DNA of 64,000 bases, taken from positions 13,934,201-13,998,200 of the forward strand of contig OW204001.1 in the NCBI GenBank assembly GCA_934047225.1, read 5' to 3'. The notes beneath the pieces were generated by a model. The model was not told where the DNA came from. It did no database searches and was given only the letters and a program-made list of their open reading frames with translations. This DNA is from Ypsolopha sequella. Its lineage: Eukaryota > Arthropoda > Insecta > Lepidoptera > Ypsolophidae. Position numbers and translations under genes: made by a program. Shown here piece by piece: positions 22,665 to 33,438 of the stretch (position 1 is the stretch's first letter; each line of letters opens with the position of its first letter).

Positions 22665-23420
22665 ATACCCTAGCAACTTTTTTATTACCCGTCCAGCACA
22701 ATAAGTCTAATGGCAAAGACCTTATTTGCTTTTCATAGAGGCGATTATATGTTGGCTATATGTTTATTCTTGGACGCGTAATACTAGTGATCACGCAGCG
22801 AAACAATAAATTGGTGTAAATTAACATTATATAATTGCAGTATAGAAATGCAGAATGAAAAGTAAATCTGGATGTGGGGAGCTCTGAACCGAGATTCGAA
22901 CCCTTGAACCTCTCGCTCCCGAGAGGTCCCGGGTTCAAATCCCGGTTCAGAGCTCCTCACATCCAGATTTACTTATCTTTCTGCGTTTCTATACTGCAAT
23001 TATATAATGTTAATTTATATCTCCTTGCGATGGATAAATCACCAAGTGTTCAAACATAGAAATTTATTTCTGTCAAAGTTACAAATTGGTGTGTTTTCAG
23101 CTGAATATACTGAAATATTTTGTGGGGAAAAAAATATTGGATTTAGGTAACATCCCTTCATATTTTTATTGCCTATTTTATAAAAAAAAACAAATTGATC
23201 TCTTAACCGCGTTTTTGAAACGAACGTTTGAAAACCAAAAAAAAGAGGGTGGAAAACATTTTTTTTTTTGACAAACGTATAAATCTTAAAACATTGTTTA
23301 TAGGTGGAATCCCTAGATAAAAAATCAAATCAAACATATTTTCTTCGATATGTTTCTTCCAATGAACCCTTGAAAACCTGGTGTTGTTGATGTTCTAGCG
23401 TCAGGTGTCCCGTTAAGCTG
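22665..23420 (+). repeat. interspersed repeat, copy 2, interrupted by a tRNA-like fold-back
   Basis: It matches 12690-13120 at both ends and 57410-57735 (inverted) in the middle (CTTAACCGCGTTTTTGAAAC). A palindrome at 22817-23017 is inserted in it. Confidence 0.5.
22817..23017. mobile_element. inverted SINE-like pair with tRNA-like centre
   Basis: Two arms of about 90 bases (AAGTAAATCTGGATGTGGGG.. and its inverse) flank a centre with CCCGAGAGGTCCCGGGTTCA and AATCCCGG, a tRNA-type B-box region. Half of the same unit occurs singly at 30105-30275. Confidence 0.5.
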
Positions 23421-24180
23421 TCTTTTTGTCATTGTTGATCCTCATAAAAAACAATCATACAACAAACAATGTTAGCGAAAAAACTAATGTATAACTTCTC
23501 ATTTTGTTATCCAATAACATCTTCGCGCAAATAGCAATTTAGCTAACCATTCCGCGGAAAAATATCGGTTGGTCTCTTTGGTGACAAGCTGTCGGAACGT
23601 GCTTTATCTGTGCAGTATAGTTCTAAATTATTGAACGGTGCCATTCGCGGAATTCATTGAACAATTTACCTGTGGACAAAATTACTTGTTGTCTTTGCCT
23701 GTAAATTTATACAGAAAACCCTTGTTTATTAAATTTGGGAATTAAATTGTTTAATTCATAGATTTATTTTATTTATAGGATAGTTTTAACCAGTTTTTTT
23801 GTATCATTACACTAAAAATAAGAGATGAAATCCACTAGATTGAAAGTTTACAAAATATCTTTTGAGAGAAGATTAATTTGGGAAATACTTTAACTAAAAC
23901 TATTATTTACTTTCCATCTTCGTAGTTCCAATGTTTTTTTATCGTGTTCTAGCAACTAAGCAAATTAAGTTTAAATATTAACGTTCGATAGATGCTTGAC
24001 CAAGAAATGAAGGCAGCATCAAAGAAAACATTATCTACTTAGTTTTTCAAAAAAACCTTATGGAAATGGGTAATTTAAGAAACAAAGTGATCATAAAATT
24101 TTCATACTGGCATATTATTTCTAGGTATTATTTAAAGACATCTAGTATACATCTTTTTACGACATTTTCGTCTATACTGC
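23421..24180. other. intronic sequence, no recognised feature
   Basis: AT-rich; nothing recognised. Confidence 0.4.
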
Positions 24181-25140
24181 AGGATGATCAACATTCCAAT
24201 AGCTTCCTCGCGGAACCGCCCCGAGCGCATCCCGGCCCCTCGATATTGCACAATAACTTCCCATCCCTTTCAAACAATTTTATTCTTATTTGCAACCTGT
24301 CAAAGCTTTCTCACGTCCAGAGCGGCCCGGTCAAAAATCAATTTCCGCACACAAATCTTATATAGTCATTGTTGCCATGTGAAATATTGGAGTCTGTGCT
24401 CGAAGCTCAAAGCGCCGCAGCCTTTGCCCGAAGCCTCCAAAAGGTTGCCGCCAAAACAAGCCGCGCCTCCCGCGGCCACTCGATACGATAGTGCTGAAAC
24501 TTTAACAATTGACACAACATGTTTTGCTTCGTGTGGTATTGTCGCATTATCCTGTGTATTTTTATTTTTTTGTCCTTTGAAGCGATGCCATTTTACCTGT
24601 TCTGTCGGCTTTCTCGAGCTTGCAAAACAAGTGCCTCTTTGTCTGTGCCGATTTAAAATCAGATCAGTAAATAACGCAAAGCTTTGTTTAGCTATTTTGG
24701 TGTTGGAAGTAGTGAATGAGAAGTGCACAAAACAAGTTGACACACCAAACCAAACAAAAGCAGCAATTTTTCATACTTAATCTAAGCGAACATCTCCACG
24801 CAAAACATATAAGAGTTCCACAATCGTGAAGCCGCCATCACAATAAACCCGCAATCCACTTTCCCTCGGACGCCATCAAGAAAACAAAGAGAGCGATAAA
24901 ATCTCCTATTTCTTTAATAACTATGGCCATTAGAATCAACTACTAATGTCGTCGAGCGTCGTCGGTGGTGCGGCCTCCATGCTCGACGCTGCATTACCTC
25001 GCATACACACCGACACGCATGTTCAACGCAATCACTCTACATACGTGATAGGATGTGGCGAGACGAGCTTACATGGGCTAATGGTGATGCGGTGGCGAGC
25101 TTTAGCTAAGTCATCTAAATAATCTTAGTGTTATAATGCC
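24181..25140. other. GC-richer, repeat-poor part of gsb-n intron 3
   Basis: Base composition rises (for example GCGGAACCGCCCCGAGCGCA) and no repeat shared with the rest of the window is seen. Overlapping open frames on both strands (198 and 125 codons) have no domain and reflect composition. An intronic enhancer or conserved element is a reasonable inference, not a demonstration. Confidence 0.3.
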
Positions 25141-25282
25141 GTCTCAAGACTTAGGTACTCTTCGCTTTATGGCTTTGAACGTGATTCCTTCTTCCAATGA
25201 ATTTAGATCATTTTCATTTCTACATATACATAATCAATAGTTAAGATAAAATGTAGCATTTTGCTTATAGCCATAGATAGTA

Positions 25283-25520
25283 CCAGCGGTAGCTCAGACG
25301 GTAGGACGCCGGTCTCTCGATCTTTAGACTACAGTTTGTATCCTGCCACGTCGATCAAGTATCTTGCTAAAACTGTGTGGTGAACCTACAAAAATAGTCG
25401 GTGAAAAGCGGGTGTACGAGTGCAGACTGTTATATTGATCATTCATACTCGGAAACACATCTAACAGTCCCGCGTCCGCATGGCTTTTCAATGATGATTT
25501 TTTTTCTATGATAAAATGAT
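25283..25520 (+). mobile_element. tRNA-derived SINE
   Basis: The head reads AGCGGTAGCTCAGACGGTAG (A-box like), followed by a degenerate second box. The body has GGTGAAAAGCGGGTGTACGA and ACACATCTAACAGTCCCGCG, and a T-rich end follows. The body module GAAAAGCGGGTGTAC is shared with 58381-58650. Confidence 0.6.
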
Positions 25521-26282
25521 ATTTTTTAATGATACCTTTATGCCTTGAAAATATTATTTCTATAACCGGGGTATTTCCCTCTACCTCCTCCTAAATTTCC
25601 TCCTTTGCTAATAAAAGAACACCAAGTTTAATTAAAAACTGCTAAAATAACCATATTTTCTGAACTAACTTAGAAGTCTTCTAGCAAAACCCTTCATCTC
25701 TTATTGCATTCACACTGGCCTTTGCTACGAGTGACACCTCTACGCTTGTCATCTCTATCATCTCCATGTAACCGCCCGCTGGCACGACGCACAACGACAC
25801 AAGTATTTAGAGGGCATTTATTACCTCACGATGTATTCAACACATTTAGTCTCCTTACATTATTCAATAAGCCCTCCCAGGCCGAAGCAGTCCATCCGGA
25901 AGTATCCAAGCGCCGACAAAGAGACTGTACTGGCCTGAATGGGCCAACAATCAAACACCTCGGCTAGGCGGCCTTTCTGAGCTTTTTAGTAATTTTATGG
26001 GGCATACATGATTACCTTATTTGAAAGAAGGATTAATGTAGACTCATCAGACGTCAAAGAAAACACATTTAAATTTTAAAAAACGAAGTTCCCTGTCATA
26101 AGAAATTTGGAACTAACATTTGGCAACTCTTACCCACAACTACTAACGTGTGACGCTTTTCACAATTTACCTGTACAATTTACAGTTTTAAAATCTGTAT
26201 GCATATACAACCTTAATTCTTTAGCCAAGTATCTATTAAACGTTGACGTTAAAACTTATTTGGATTAATAGGTATTTATTAG
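25521..26282. other. intronic sequence, no recognised feature
   Basis: An 87-codon frame at 25704-25967 shows no domain. Nothing else recognised. Confidence 0.4.
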
Positions 26283-26660
26283 GTGGTAGAACTGATGCCG
26301 GGCTCGACTGTGGAGGTATTATACCACCATCTTACTTGGAGACACCCTCGAAGTAATTCGGGGGAGAGTAAGAGGACAGCTCACAGGCAAAAAACCAGGA
26401 GGCCCACCATGCCTGGGACCGATGGATGGCGGCATATCCATCCCTAATTGCCGGGCCTTATATAGAACAGACTGGTGACGGGCAGTGGCGTCACTGGTGC
26501 GAGGGTTCCAGCACCGCGCTCACCAACCCGCCTGCCCAGCGTGTGTGAGTATGGGCAATTCTTCCAAGATGACCGCCGGGAGTGGCAAAGTCTTGGAAAG
26601 GCTTATGTCCAGCAGTGGACGATGGATGGATGGAGGTTGATGGATGGATGGATGGTATTT
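26283..26660 (+). mobile_element. LINE 3' end, copy in + orientation
   Basis: It runs from GAACTGATGCCGGGCTCGAC through GGCAAAAAACCAGGAGGCCC and GGGCCTTATATAGAACAGAC to TATGTCCAGCAGTGGACGAT and a (GATG)n tail. Collinear with 7637-8001 (inverted) and 39178-39450. Confidence 0.7.
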
Positions 26661-26930
26661 ATTACAACAATAGCCTTTCGCATGCAGCTCCACCCGTATT
26701 TTTTCAATCTTTGCCCCGTTTTCAGCTTGGCGGTTATTTTATCAACACCTCTTATAGCCTATATTATGTTGACCAGGGTCACTACGATGATAATGAAAAA
26801 ATCGCATCCAAATCCGTTGAGTGGTTCTTCAGTTAAAACGGAACAGACAGACGAAAATTTTTGTTTTAGCCCTAAAATTTCAAAAATTGACAAAAATGGT
26901 TTTACTACTTTATTATTAGTGTAGATTAAA
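26661..26930. repeat. interspersed repeat of the Helitron-end type
   Basis: GCCTTTCGCATGCAGCTCCA and AAATCCGTTGAGTGGTTCTT are diverged versions of segments at 14240-14420. Adjacent to the LINE tail. Confidence 0.4.
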
Positions 26931-27247
26931 ATAAGAACGGAACTATGAAGAGATGCATTATTTAAAAACCTTAAAACTTTGAAGTTCTAGATTTAATCGC
27001 AACGCAACCCGCACAACAAACGTTAATCCGACCATCTGTCAACCTCCCAACAAACCGCTGAAACAAAGACAGCCTTTTTACTACTTCATTATGATTATGA
27101 GCATAGACTAAAATAAGAAAGGAACTATGAAGAGATGCATTATTTAAAAACTCCCCTGAAATTCTAGATTTAATCTCAATACAACCCGCACAACAAACGT
27201 TAATCCGACCATCTGTTAACCTCCCAACGAACCGCTGAAACAAAGAC
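26895..27247. repeat. tandem duplication, unit about 182 bases
   Basis: GGAACTATGAAGAGATGCAT occurs at 26939 and again at 27121, and both copies continue through CAACCCGCACAACAAACGTT to GAACCGCTGAAACAAAGAC or a close variant. A few substitutions and a small indel separate the units. Confidence 0.85.
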
Positions 27248-28754
27248 CCGCCTGCTCGCTTTTAATGCGCCCAGATTATGAAGGTGTTAAACCGCCGCCG
27301 CTTCTCTTTCAACTTCCAAATTATGACTTTTGAGTCGAGCCGCCTCTTCACGGGGTCAGATTTCGGCAATCGTCGAAACTCTCCCGTCCTCCCTCTCCCA
27401 CGTCCCAACTCCCCATAAACCTTTCGCCTTTCGTTAATCATAAAATCCTTGCGTAGTTTCGCCGTTGCATTTCTGAGGTCAAACTAAAACTGAACATTAA
27501 ACCGCTCGATTAAAGAATACAATCGCTTGAGCAGGAGGGTCTATAATGTTTTCGAAATACTCAAACTCATTTAATCTCATACGTTATGATCAGCGGTCAG
27601 ACCCGAGGCAAAAAAGACACTAAATAAATCTAACCCCGTCTCGCGAGCCGGCTGGAGAATTCGAGAAATGTAAATCATTTTATTACAATAAGATGTTTTT
27701 TATTTGTCGTCGCTCCTTTTGTGGTCTCGCATATTACTGTGTGCTTTTTTTAACGATCCTTCCGACATCTATAATGTATAATATACGATTTCCGTGGTTC
27801 CGACTAGTTTTGGAGGAAGTTTGTTTAAAGTTTTATGCAAAAAAAAAACTGTTTTTGGTCAAATTAATGGTCCTTCGAAAACACTTTTTGTAGGATTCTC
27901 CTGCTATAGTTATAGTACCTAGCGTCAGTCAGCAACTCGTCAAAAATAGTTACTAAGGGTACATGAATACATGAAATGATAAATATGATCTAGAATACAC
28001 TTGTTAATATACATTTCTTTACCTCAGCAAAAAATTCGAGTACTTTCCCAGGGTCACAAAAATCACAAGAAATGTAATCACCGCTGTCAACGTAGCACGA
28101 AGTAAAAACCCCAGCAAAACCTCATCACAAATCCCAATCAACCCTACTCTCTTTATATCGAGATATTAAAAGTCGCGCAACATTACTTATGTCGTAAATC
28201 CAGAGCGCGGCACCAAAATATTGAATGGTGCCAAAATGTCACCAGAAAGTAAAGGGACCGACAAAGAGGCCGCCGCATTGGGTGTTCCTTATTCTGCACC
28301 ACAACGCCACACTGAGCCCCCATTTTTTCATCTCATTCAATTTTGACTTCTTCCAAAAGGCTATTAATATAAGCCGCATTCTTCAAAATCAGTTTTTAAG
28401 GGCAAAGCTCATGTATTGTATCGCGAGGTTTTTTAATCTGTTTCCGTAGGTTACCGCTACCGATATATTAAATCGGCCGACGCTTGACGGTTTTTGATTT
28501 AGGCGATTTAAAAAAGTGACGTGGGTTTCCAAAAAACATGTTATTATCTAACAGACGCGTGGCTTAAAAAAAACGAGACAAATAGCAATTATATTACGTC
28601 ACATTAATTTTGAGGAAGTAAATTCCCTAACACATTTAAGCCTTAAGCAAGCGACGGCGTAAGCCTATTTGCTTAAAAATTTACGAGATAAAAATTAAAG
28701 TAAACGAACTTACTAATGCGTATAATTTTAATTCTGATATGTTTTTCGTTTCAG
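27248..28754. other. repeat-poor end of gsb-n intron 3
   Basis: No repeats shared within the window. Several homeodomain-type TAAT cores (for example GTTAATCATAAAATCC at about 27436) and GC-richer patches are present. Candidate regulatory sequence only. Confidence 0.3.
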
Positions 28755-28951
28755 GTCGAGGATCAGATTCATCAGACATTGAGTCGGAGCCAGGATTGAC
28801 TCTGAAGAGGAAGCAAAGGCGGTCGCGGACTACGTTCACCGGAGAACAGTTAGATGCTCTGGAAAGAGCGTTTCATAGGACGCAGTACCCTGACGTGTAT
28901 ACGAGGGAGGAGTTGGCTCAGCAAACTGGACTCACAGAAGCAAGGATACAA
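28755..28951 (+). CDS. gsb-n: gsb-n-like Pax protein, homeodomain exon 1
   Basis: The exon begins after TTTCAG; its first two bases complete the split Gly codon from 22452. It encodes an acidic/Ser linker ([17 protein letters not shown]), then the homeodomain from [20 protein letters not shown] to LTEARIQ, where a GTAATG donor follows. The intron falls between homeodomain residues 46 and 47, the position typical of paired-class homeobox genes. Reading on past the donor gives an early stop, so splicing to 32295 is required. Confidence 0.95.
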
Positions 28952-28976
28952 GTAATGAAGCGTTCTTTTAAAAAGA

Positions 28977-29190
28977 GAGATTTAGGTTTAATAAGCCATA
29001 TTTTAGAACTTGTGGTCTAAAAAACCTCATGATATATATTTTTACGAAAAAGCTGCAACTTCTATTTGCCTTCGTGTGACGTCACTTGAGAAATGGCTGT
29101 TTAGAAATGTGTCCTTTGATATCAAGATAAACATGAAAATTTGCCGCCGATTGATTTGAAAGATGGACGTCAGATGAGTAGACAGACAGA
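28977..29190 (-). repeat. interspersed repeat, copy 2 (inverted partner of 5960-6215)
   Basis: Reverse complement of 5960-6215 over about 200 bases, including GACGTCACTTGAGAAATGGC. It begins about 25 bases after the homeodomain exon donor. Confidence 0.6.
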
Positions 29191-29438
29191 GACAGACCAC
29201 TTTTTTATAAGCAAACACACATCACAACCAATTTAATTCTCAAGTGACGTCATAAACGACAATTCTTTAAAAAATCATACAAAAATTTAAATAATTAATT
29301 TATATACCAAAATAATGAAAACTAAATCTTAAAATGATGTATAGATACTGTCATAAAAAAAATTTCAAGAAAATATTTTGAAATCGTACATAAAATAAAA
29401 ATATAAACATATAAAATATAAAAGCTATGGGAATTGAC

Positions 29439-29814
29439 TTTAAACGTCAGTAGCTTAGCGGAAAGTGCATAACTTAACTTTGTTTTTCTTATTTAAAATT
29501 TAAAATCATTTTGATCAGTGCCATTTGGCGCCAATAGTTCAGTATTAGTAAGGTTTATAAAGCAAGCGTTTGAAATTGTATACACAATTAGTCATGATCT
29601 TCTCAAAACCAACTTAAAATGCTGTTTTAACTTTGTTTGGACCAGATCATGACTAATTGTGCATTAAATTTCAAAATCATGCTGTATAAACCTCACTAAC
29701 ACTGAATTATTGGTGTTAACTGCAACATAGCAAAATGTTTTTCAATTTTTAACTTCTAAACAAGAAATACAAAGTTAAGTTATGCACTTTGTGCTAAGCG
29801 ACTGACGTTTAACC
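29439..29814. mobile_element. piggyBac-type MITE, copy 1 (GGTTAAACGTCAGTCGCTTA ends)
   Basis: Long inverted repeats (AACGTCAGTAGCTTAGCGGA left; GCTAAGCGACTGACGTTTAA right) with TTAA at the right edge (29815-29818); the left edge is slightly eroded. Other copies are at 44187-44560 and 49673-50057. Confidence 0.7.
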
Positions 29815-30104
29815 TTAAACTATGTTCGCGAAGTGCCATAAATAACATTTATTGAATATCTTTAATTGAAAAATAAGAAGAACAATCTCAAGTTGTGCAT
29901 TTTGCACCGGACATGACTCCATCCTCCTTAAGATTGACCTTCAACAATCTTTGCGGGGTGCTCCGGCGCGTGCGACACCCTCGCGGGGACTAAATGTCCC
30001 CCGGTCCCGGAGGGAAGAAGCTTAATCACATAAATCTTAGCTGTAATATCTTAACCTTATTATAGGAATATGTTTTAAAAAATAACAATATATCGTTACG
30101 GTAT

Positions 30105-30275
30105 CTAAACGCAGAAAGAAAAGTAAATCTGGATGTGAAGAACTCTGAACTGGGACTCGAACCCGTGATATACTGTATATTGTAGCTATAATACATTGTT
30201 AATTTGTATCTCCTTGCAAAGGATAAATCGCCAAGTGTTTAAATATAGAAATTTATTTCTATCATAGTTTAATAA
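30105..30275 (+). mobile_element. SINE-like repeat, single unit
   Basis: AAGTAAATCTGGATGTGAAG, a B-box-like GGGACTCGAACCC and ATCTCCTTGCAAAGGATAAA match half of the fold-back at 22817-23070. Confidence 0.5.
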
Positions 30276-30399
30276 ATATATATAATATATTATTATTATA
30301 ATAAAGCTAATGCGAAGAGTGAGCATTCTTTTTTTCAATGTAATCCAGCAACCATAGGCATCATAATATTTATTATCCTACCAGCAACCCACCAAATAT

Positions 30400-30672
30400 A
30401 ACATTGTTTTAAAAAACACTTGTACTTATCCACATATTACAATATAACTTTATTATGCCCGACCGGTTTCGCTGTAAAGCATTTTCTAGGGCTTTTTACA
30501 CATCCTAACTAAAAAATAAATAATATTTTAGACATGATTGTAGTGTATATTATTTATTTGTTAGTTAGGATGTGTAAAAAGCCCTAGAAAATGCTTTATA
30601 GCGAAACCGGTCGGGCATAATAAAGTTATATTGTAATATGTGGATAAGTACAAGTGTTTTTTAAAACAATGT
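30400..30672. mobile_element. 273-base palindrome of Penelope-type ends
   Basis: The arms of about 125 bases carry ATGCCCGACCGGTTTCGCTG and its inverse. Reading outward, GCGAAACCGGTC fits the end of a short-stem-III hammerhead (GAAAC-CG-GUC), but the CTGATGA box is not intact. A second palindrome of this family is at 39725-39885. The flank AATTCCACCAAGTGCCAAC (30689-30707) recurs inverted beside that copy. Confidence 0.55.
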
Positions 30673-30707
30673 TTTATAAATTCCACCAAGTGCCAACAAA
30701 CACTAGC

Positions 30708-32294
30708 ATCTACCACACCAAATATAAATTTATTAAGTATTATTAACGTTTTAATTGCACTATCGTATTAGGTTCAGATAGTTGTAAGTTTTCATTTATA
30801 TAAATAAAAAATATTTTTATTGGTACTGTTCAACACCAAAGTTATAAATTCAACCCACACTATACCTATGTGTCACAACATTATATGAATATTTTTAATG
30901 ATTACATATCCAAAGGATACAGAAGTAGGAACCATTATGGTTAGGTTATGTTGCCGTTTTGTTTGTGAACAGCCTTTTTTACAACTTTTTACCCCTTTAA
31001 GCTAGTCTTGATAATTAATAAAAATACCTTTATATAATAAATATGACATATTAACTATACGAGCTGATAAAACAAAATCGTGAAAAATTTATATGGTACC
31101 ATAACTAATAGCTAAAATGTTATATTTATTTCCCTAAAAACGTAATATGGGTAATTTCAAATATCGATTTTCGATGAACATTGCAGAACAATTTAGATGT
31201 GGAGCGTGATCGCGCCTTCTGTCCGTAAATAGACGGATTAAAGAGCTAATTATAAAAATATATTAATGATATATCAGCTTGTAAAATAATTTAAGAAAAA
31301 TAGGTCGTAAACTTATAGAAGTTATCGAATGCAATAAAATCGTATGTTCCCCTTAAGGCGCTACGGAAAAAATATCGACACTTTTACACCATGCATATCT
31401 ACTTCAGTAAATATTGTATTATTTTGAGAAAATAGTATATTATTTTTGGAATCTTTTTCTATGGATCTGTTAAAACAGAAACGCGATTGGAGAAATTTGG
31501 CTCGATAGAAATATTTATTAAGATGAGATCTTTTTCGACACCAATTCTCCTGGTTTGACAATTGAGAATGACGTGTGGACTGCAATTATATTTTATTACC
31601 TGATTAAACGAAATTTTGATAGCAACTTTAGTACATTTCATATTAATAAAAAACCGACTTTTTGCTACATTTACACGAATCCGTCCCTCGCGCACTGAGG
31701 GATTTTTTGCATATAGATAAACAGAGACGCTAAAACTTTTACATATCGACTTAAGTCTGTAATACCTCACATTGCTTCGCCTGATCTATTGTTACATCAT
31801 CAATACTGCACCAATCACTGTGAAATAAATATATGGTAAAGTAGATGACTAATGAAATACTACATGAAATTTTCTCGATAGAAAAAGAATGCAAAGCTAC
31901 CTCCAAACAGTACAATAAACCCTTAGTATTCAATAGACAGTTTATAGTAGATCACGAAACCTTGCGTAATAATATTATATAAACCACGCCTAGATTGTTT
32001 TAAGCAATAATTGCCGAGTGAAAAATAAAACCAAACTGTTTTCAAATGCTTTTCGATAAGTTTAGAAGTATTACTCAGTCAAGCAAAGATTCCAGGGATT
32101 TAAACCAAAGAAAATTAATATAAATACACGTACTAAAAATAAAACTTTATAGAGAAACTCCATCCCTCACCCCATCTTAAAATGTTGTTGAAGAAAACTT
32201 TTTTGTTTTCTTTACTACTTTACTTTTTTGTTTTAAGATTTTTTAAGTCATCTTGAATAAAGTTTGATTTATTTTTGATTTCGTTTAATTTCAG
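30708..32294. other. end of gsb-n intron 4, no recognised feature
   Basis: AT-rich. Small open frames at 31361-31933 on the - strand show no domain. Confidence 0.4.
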
Positions 32295-33026
32295 GTCTGG
32301 TTCTCAAATCGCCGAGCCCGACTCCGAAAACATACTGGCTCCAACGCAGGGCCGAGTCTCGCAAGCTACTCAACGTTACCAATGCCACAGATAGCATGCC
32401 CTTATCCTGGAGGGGAGATACCCAGCCTCTCCCAGCACCACCCACAACATCCTGACTCTTGGCATGCTCAGAAATACCCCAACTACAATCAACTTATGGC
32501 GCAATCTCAACATTTGAATCAAGCATTCCAAAATGCTGCTTTCCCTAGCACTTCAGGCTCAACATTCAGCCACTTAAGTGTTCCTAATGGCTCATCTCAC
32601 AGCCAAATGTTGGATGCTGCTTTATCCTCTAGAAATGACTACGCAAGATATCCATCCAGTGAAATATATAACAAACCAATTAGTTACCTCCCTAAAGAAG
32701 TCGATGCGGAAGCCAAAGTCACTAACGAAGAAGTTATTGAAGCGAGAGTAGAAGACCCATTCGTTAAACCAGCAGAAGACTATCACAAGACTTTACCAAA
32801 TGATTATCCCAAAGTTCCTACTGATTACTCTAAGGTTTCTGTAGATCCAGTACCAGCTGCGAATTGGAGTCCTTCGCAAAATTCTTTGAATATGAATTTA
32901 ACTGGCCTTTCTAGTGAATACAAGTACATGAACGAACATTATTCGTTCCCAAGTACTTTAGCAGATCCATTGAATCAGCACAGCTATCCTAACCCTCCTA
33001 ACGCAGCAAACAAATATTGGATTTGA
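32295..33026 (+). CDS. gsb-n: gsb-n-like Pax protein, last exon (recognition-helix end and C-terminal domain)
   Basis: After the acceptor TTTCAG the frame reads VWFSNRRARLRKHTGSNAGP: the rest of homeodomain helix 3, with Ser at position 50 as in Pax homeodomains. About 220 further residues rich in Pro, Ser, Tyr and His follow. The C-terminus contains DYHKTLPNDYPKVPTDYSKV, an ANWS motif and a final KYWI, features that recall gooseberry-neuro (DYSKL repeats, NWS, terminal KYWS). The exon has 243 codons plus TGA. With the four upstream exons the visible protein is 405 residues. Confidence 0.94.
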   Translation, partial: VWFSNRRARLRKHTGSNAGPSLASYSTLPMPQIACPYPGGEIPSLSQHHPQHPDSWHAQKYPNYNQLMAQSQHLNQAFQNAAFPSTSGSTFSHLSVPNGSSHSQMLDAALSSRNDYARYPSSEIYNKPISYLPKEVDAEAKVTNEEVIEARVEDPFVKPAEDYHKTLPNDYPKVPTDYSKVSVDPVPAANWSPSQNSLNMNLTGLSSEYKYMNEHYSFPSTLADPLNQHSYPNPPNAANKYWI

Positions 33027-33335
33027 CACCGTATTTTAAGATCTATTTTTAAGATTACGCTAATTGTGTTGTTAATTTTATTTAAATTATATTTTAGTAC
33101 TTTTAATGAAATAGGCAATAATTATACAAAAGTTTACCTCTGTAACACATTCCTATAGTAATGTTTAAGATACCTATTCTAAAACCAAACATTTGTACAT
33201 AATGCTACTTTAAAAGATTATACATAGATGAAGTCATTAGTAAATGTAATGTTATGATTAATTGAATCTTTCATTTTAAGTCCTTTTACTATCTTACATC
33301 GCTTTTAATTGAATAAAAGACATAAAATCTGCAAT
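33027..33335 (+). other. gsb-n: gsb-n 3' untranslated region
   Basis: AT-rich sequence follows the TGA stop, and a canonical AATAAA lies at 33312-33317, about 285 bases after the stop. Cleavage would be expected about 15-25 bases further on. The tail converges on the - strand gene, whose stop codon is only about 410 bases from the gsb-n stop. Confidence 0.65.
33312..33317 (+). terminator. polyadenylation signal AATAAA for gsb-n
   Basis: This is a canonical hexamer in the right place downstream of the gsb-n stop codon, and the only AATAAA found on this strand between the two convergent genes. Confidence 0.6.
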
Positions 33336-33340
33336 CTTGA

Positions 33341-33346
33341 TTTAAT
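33341..33346 (-). terminator. possible ATTAAA polyadenylation signal for the secreted repeat protein gene
   Basis: No AATAAA is visible on the - strand within about 130 bases after the stop at 33439. ATTAAA, the commonest variant, occurs at 33346-33341 (and again at 33309-33304). Use of either would make the two convergent transcripts abut or overlap. Confidence 0.35.
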
Positions 33347-33438
33347 ATCCCAAACTAAGTCATAATATGTACATTATAAATACACTACATACATTATATT
33401 AATAAATACTTAGTTCTTCCAATTATGACAAAAGAAAT

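Noticed and set aside
22860..22960. tRNA gene pair
   Set aside because: The tRNA-like part is the loop of an inverted SINE pair and no complete cloverleaf can be drawn.
24184..24780. A 198-codon + frame and an overlapping 125-codon - frame in gsb-n intron 3
   Set aside because: No domain, overlapping on both strands, explained by GC-rich low-stop sequence.
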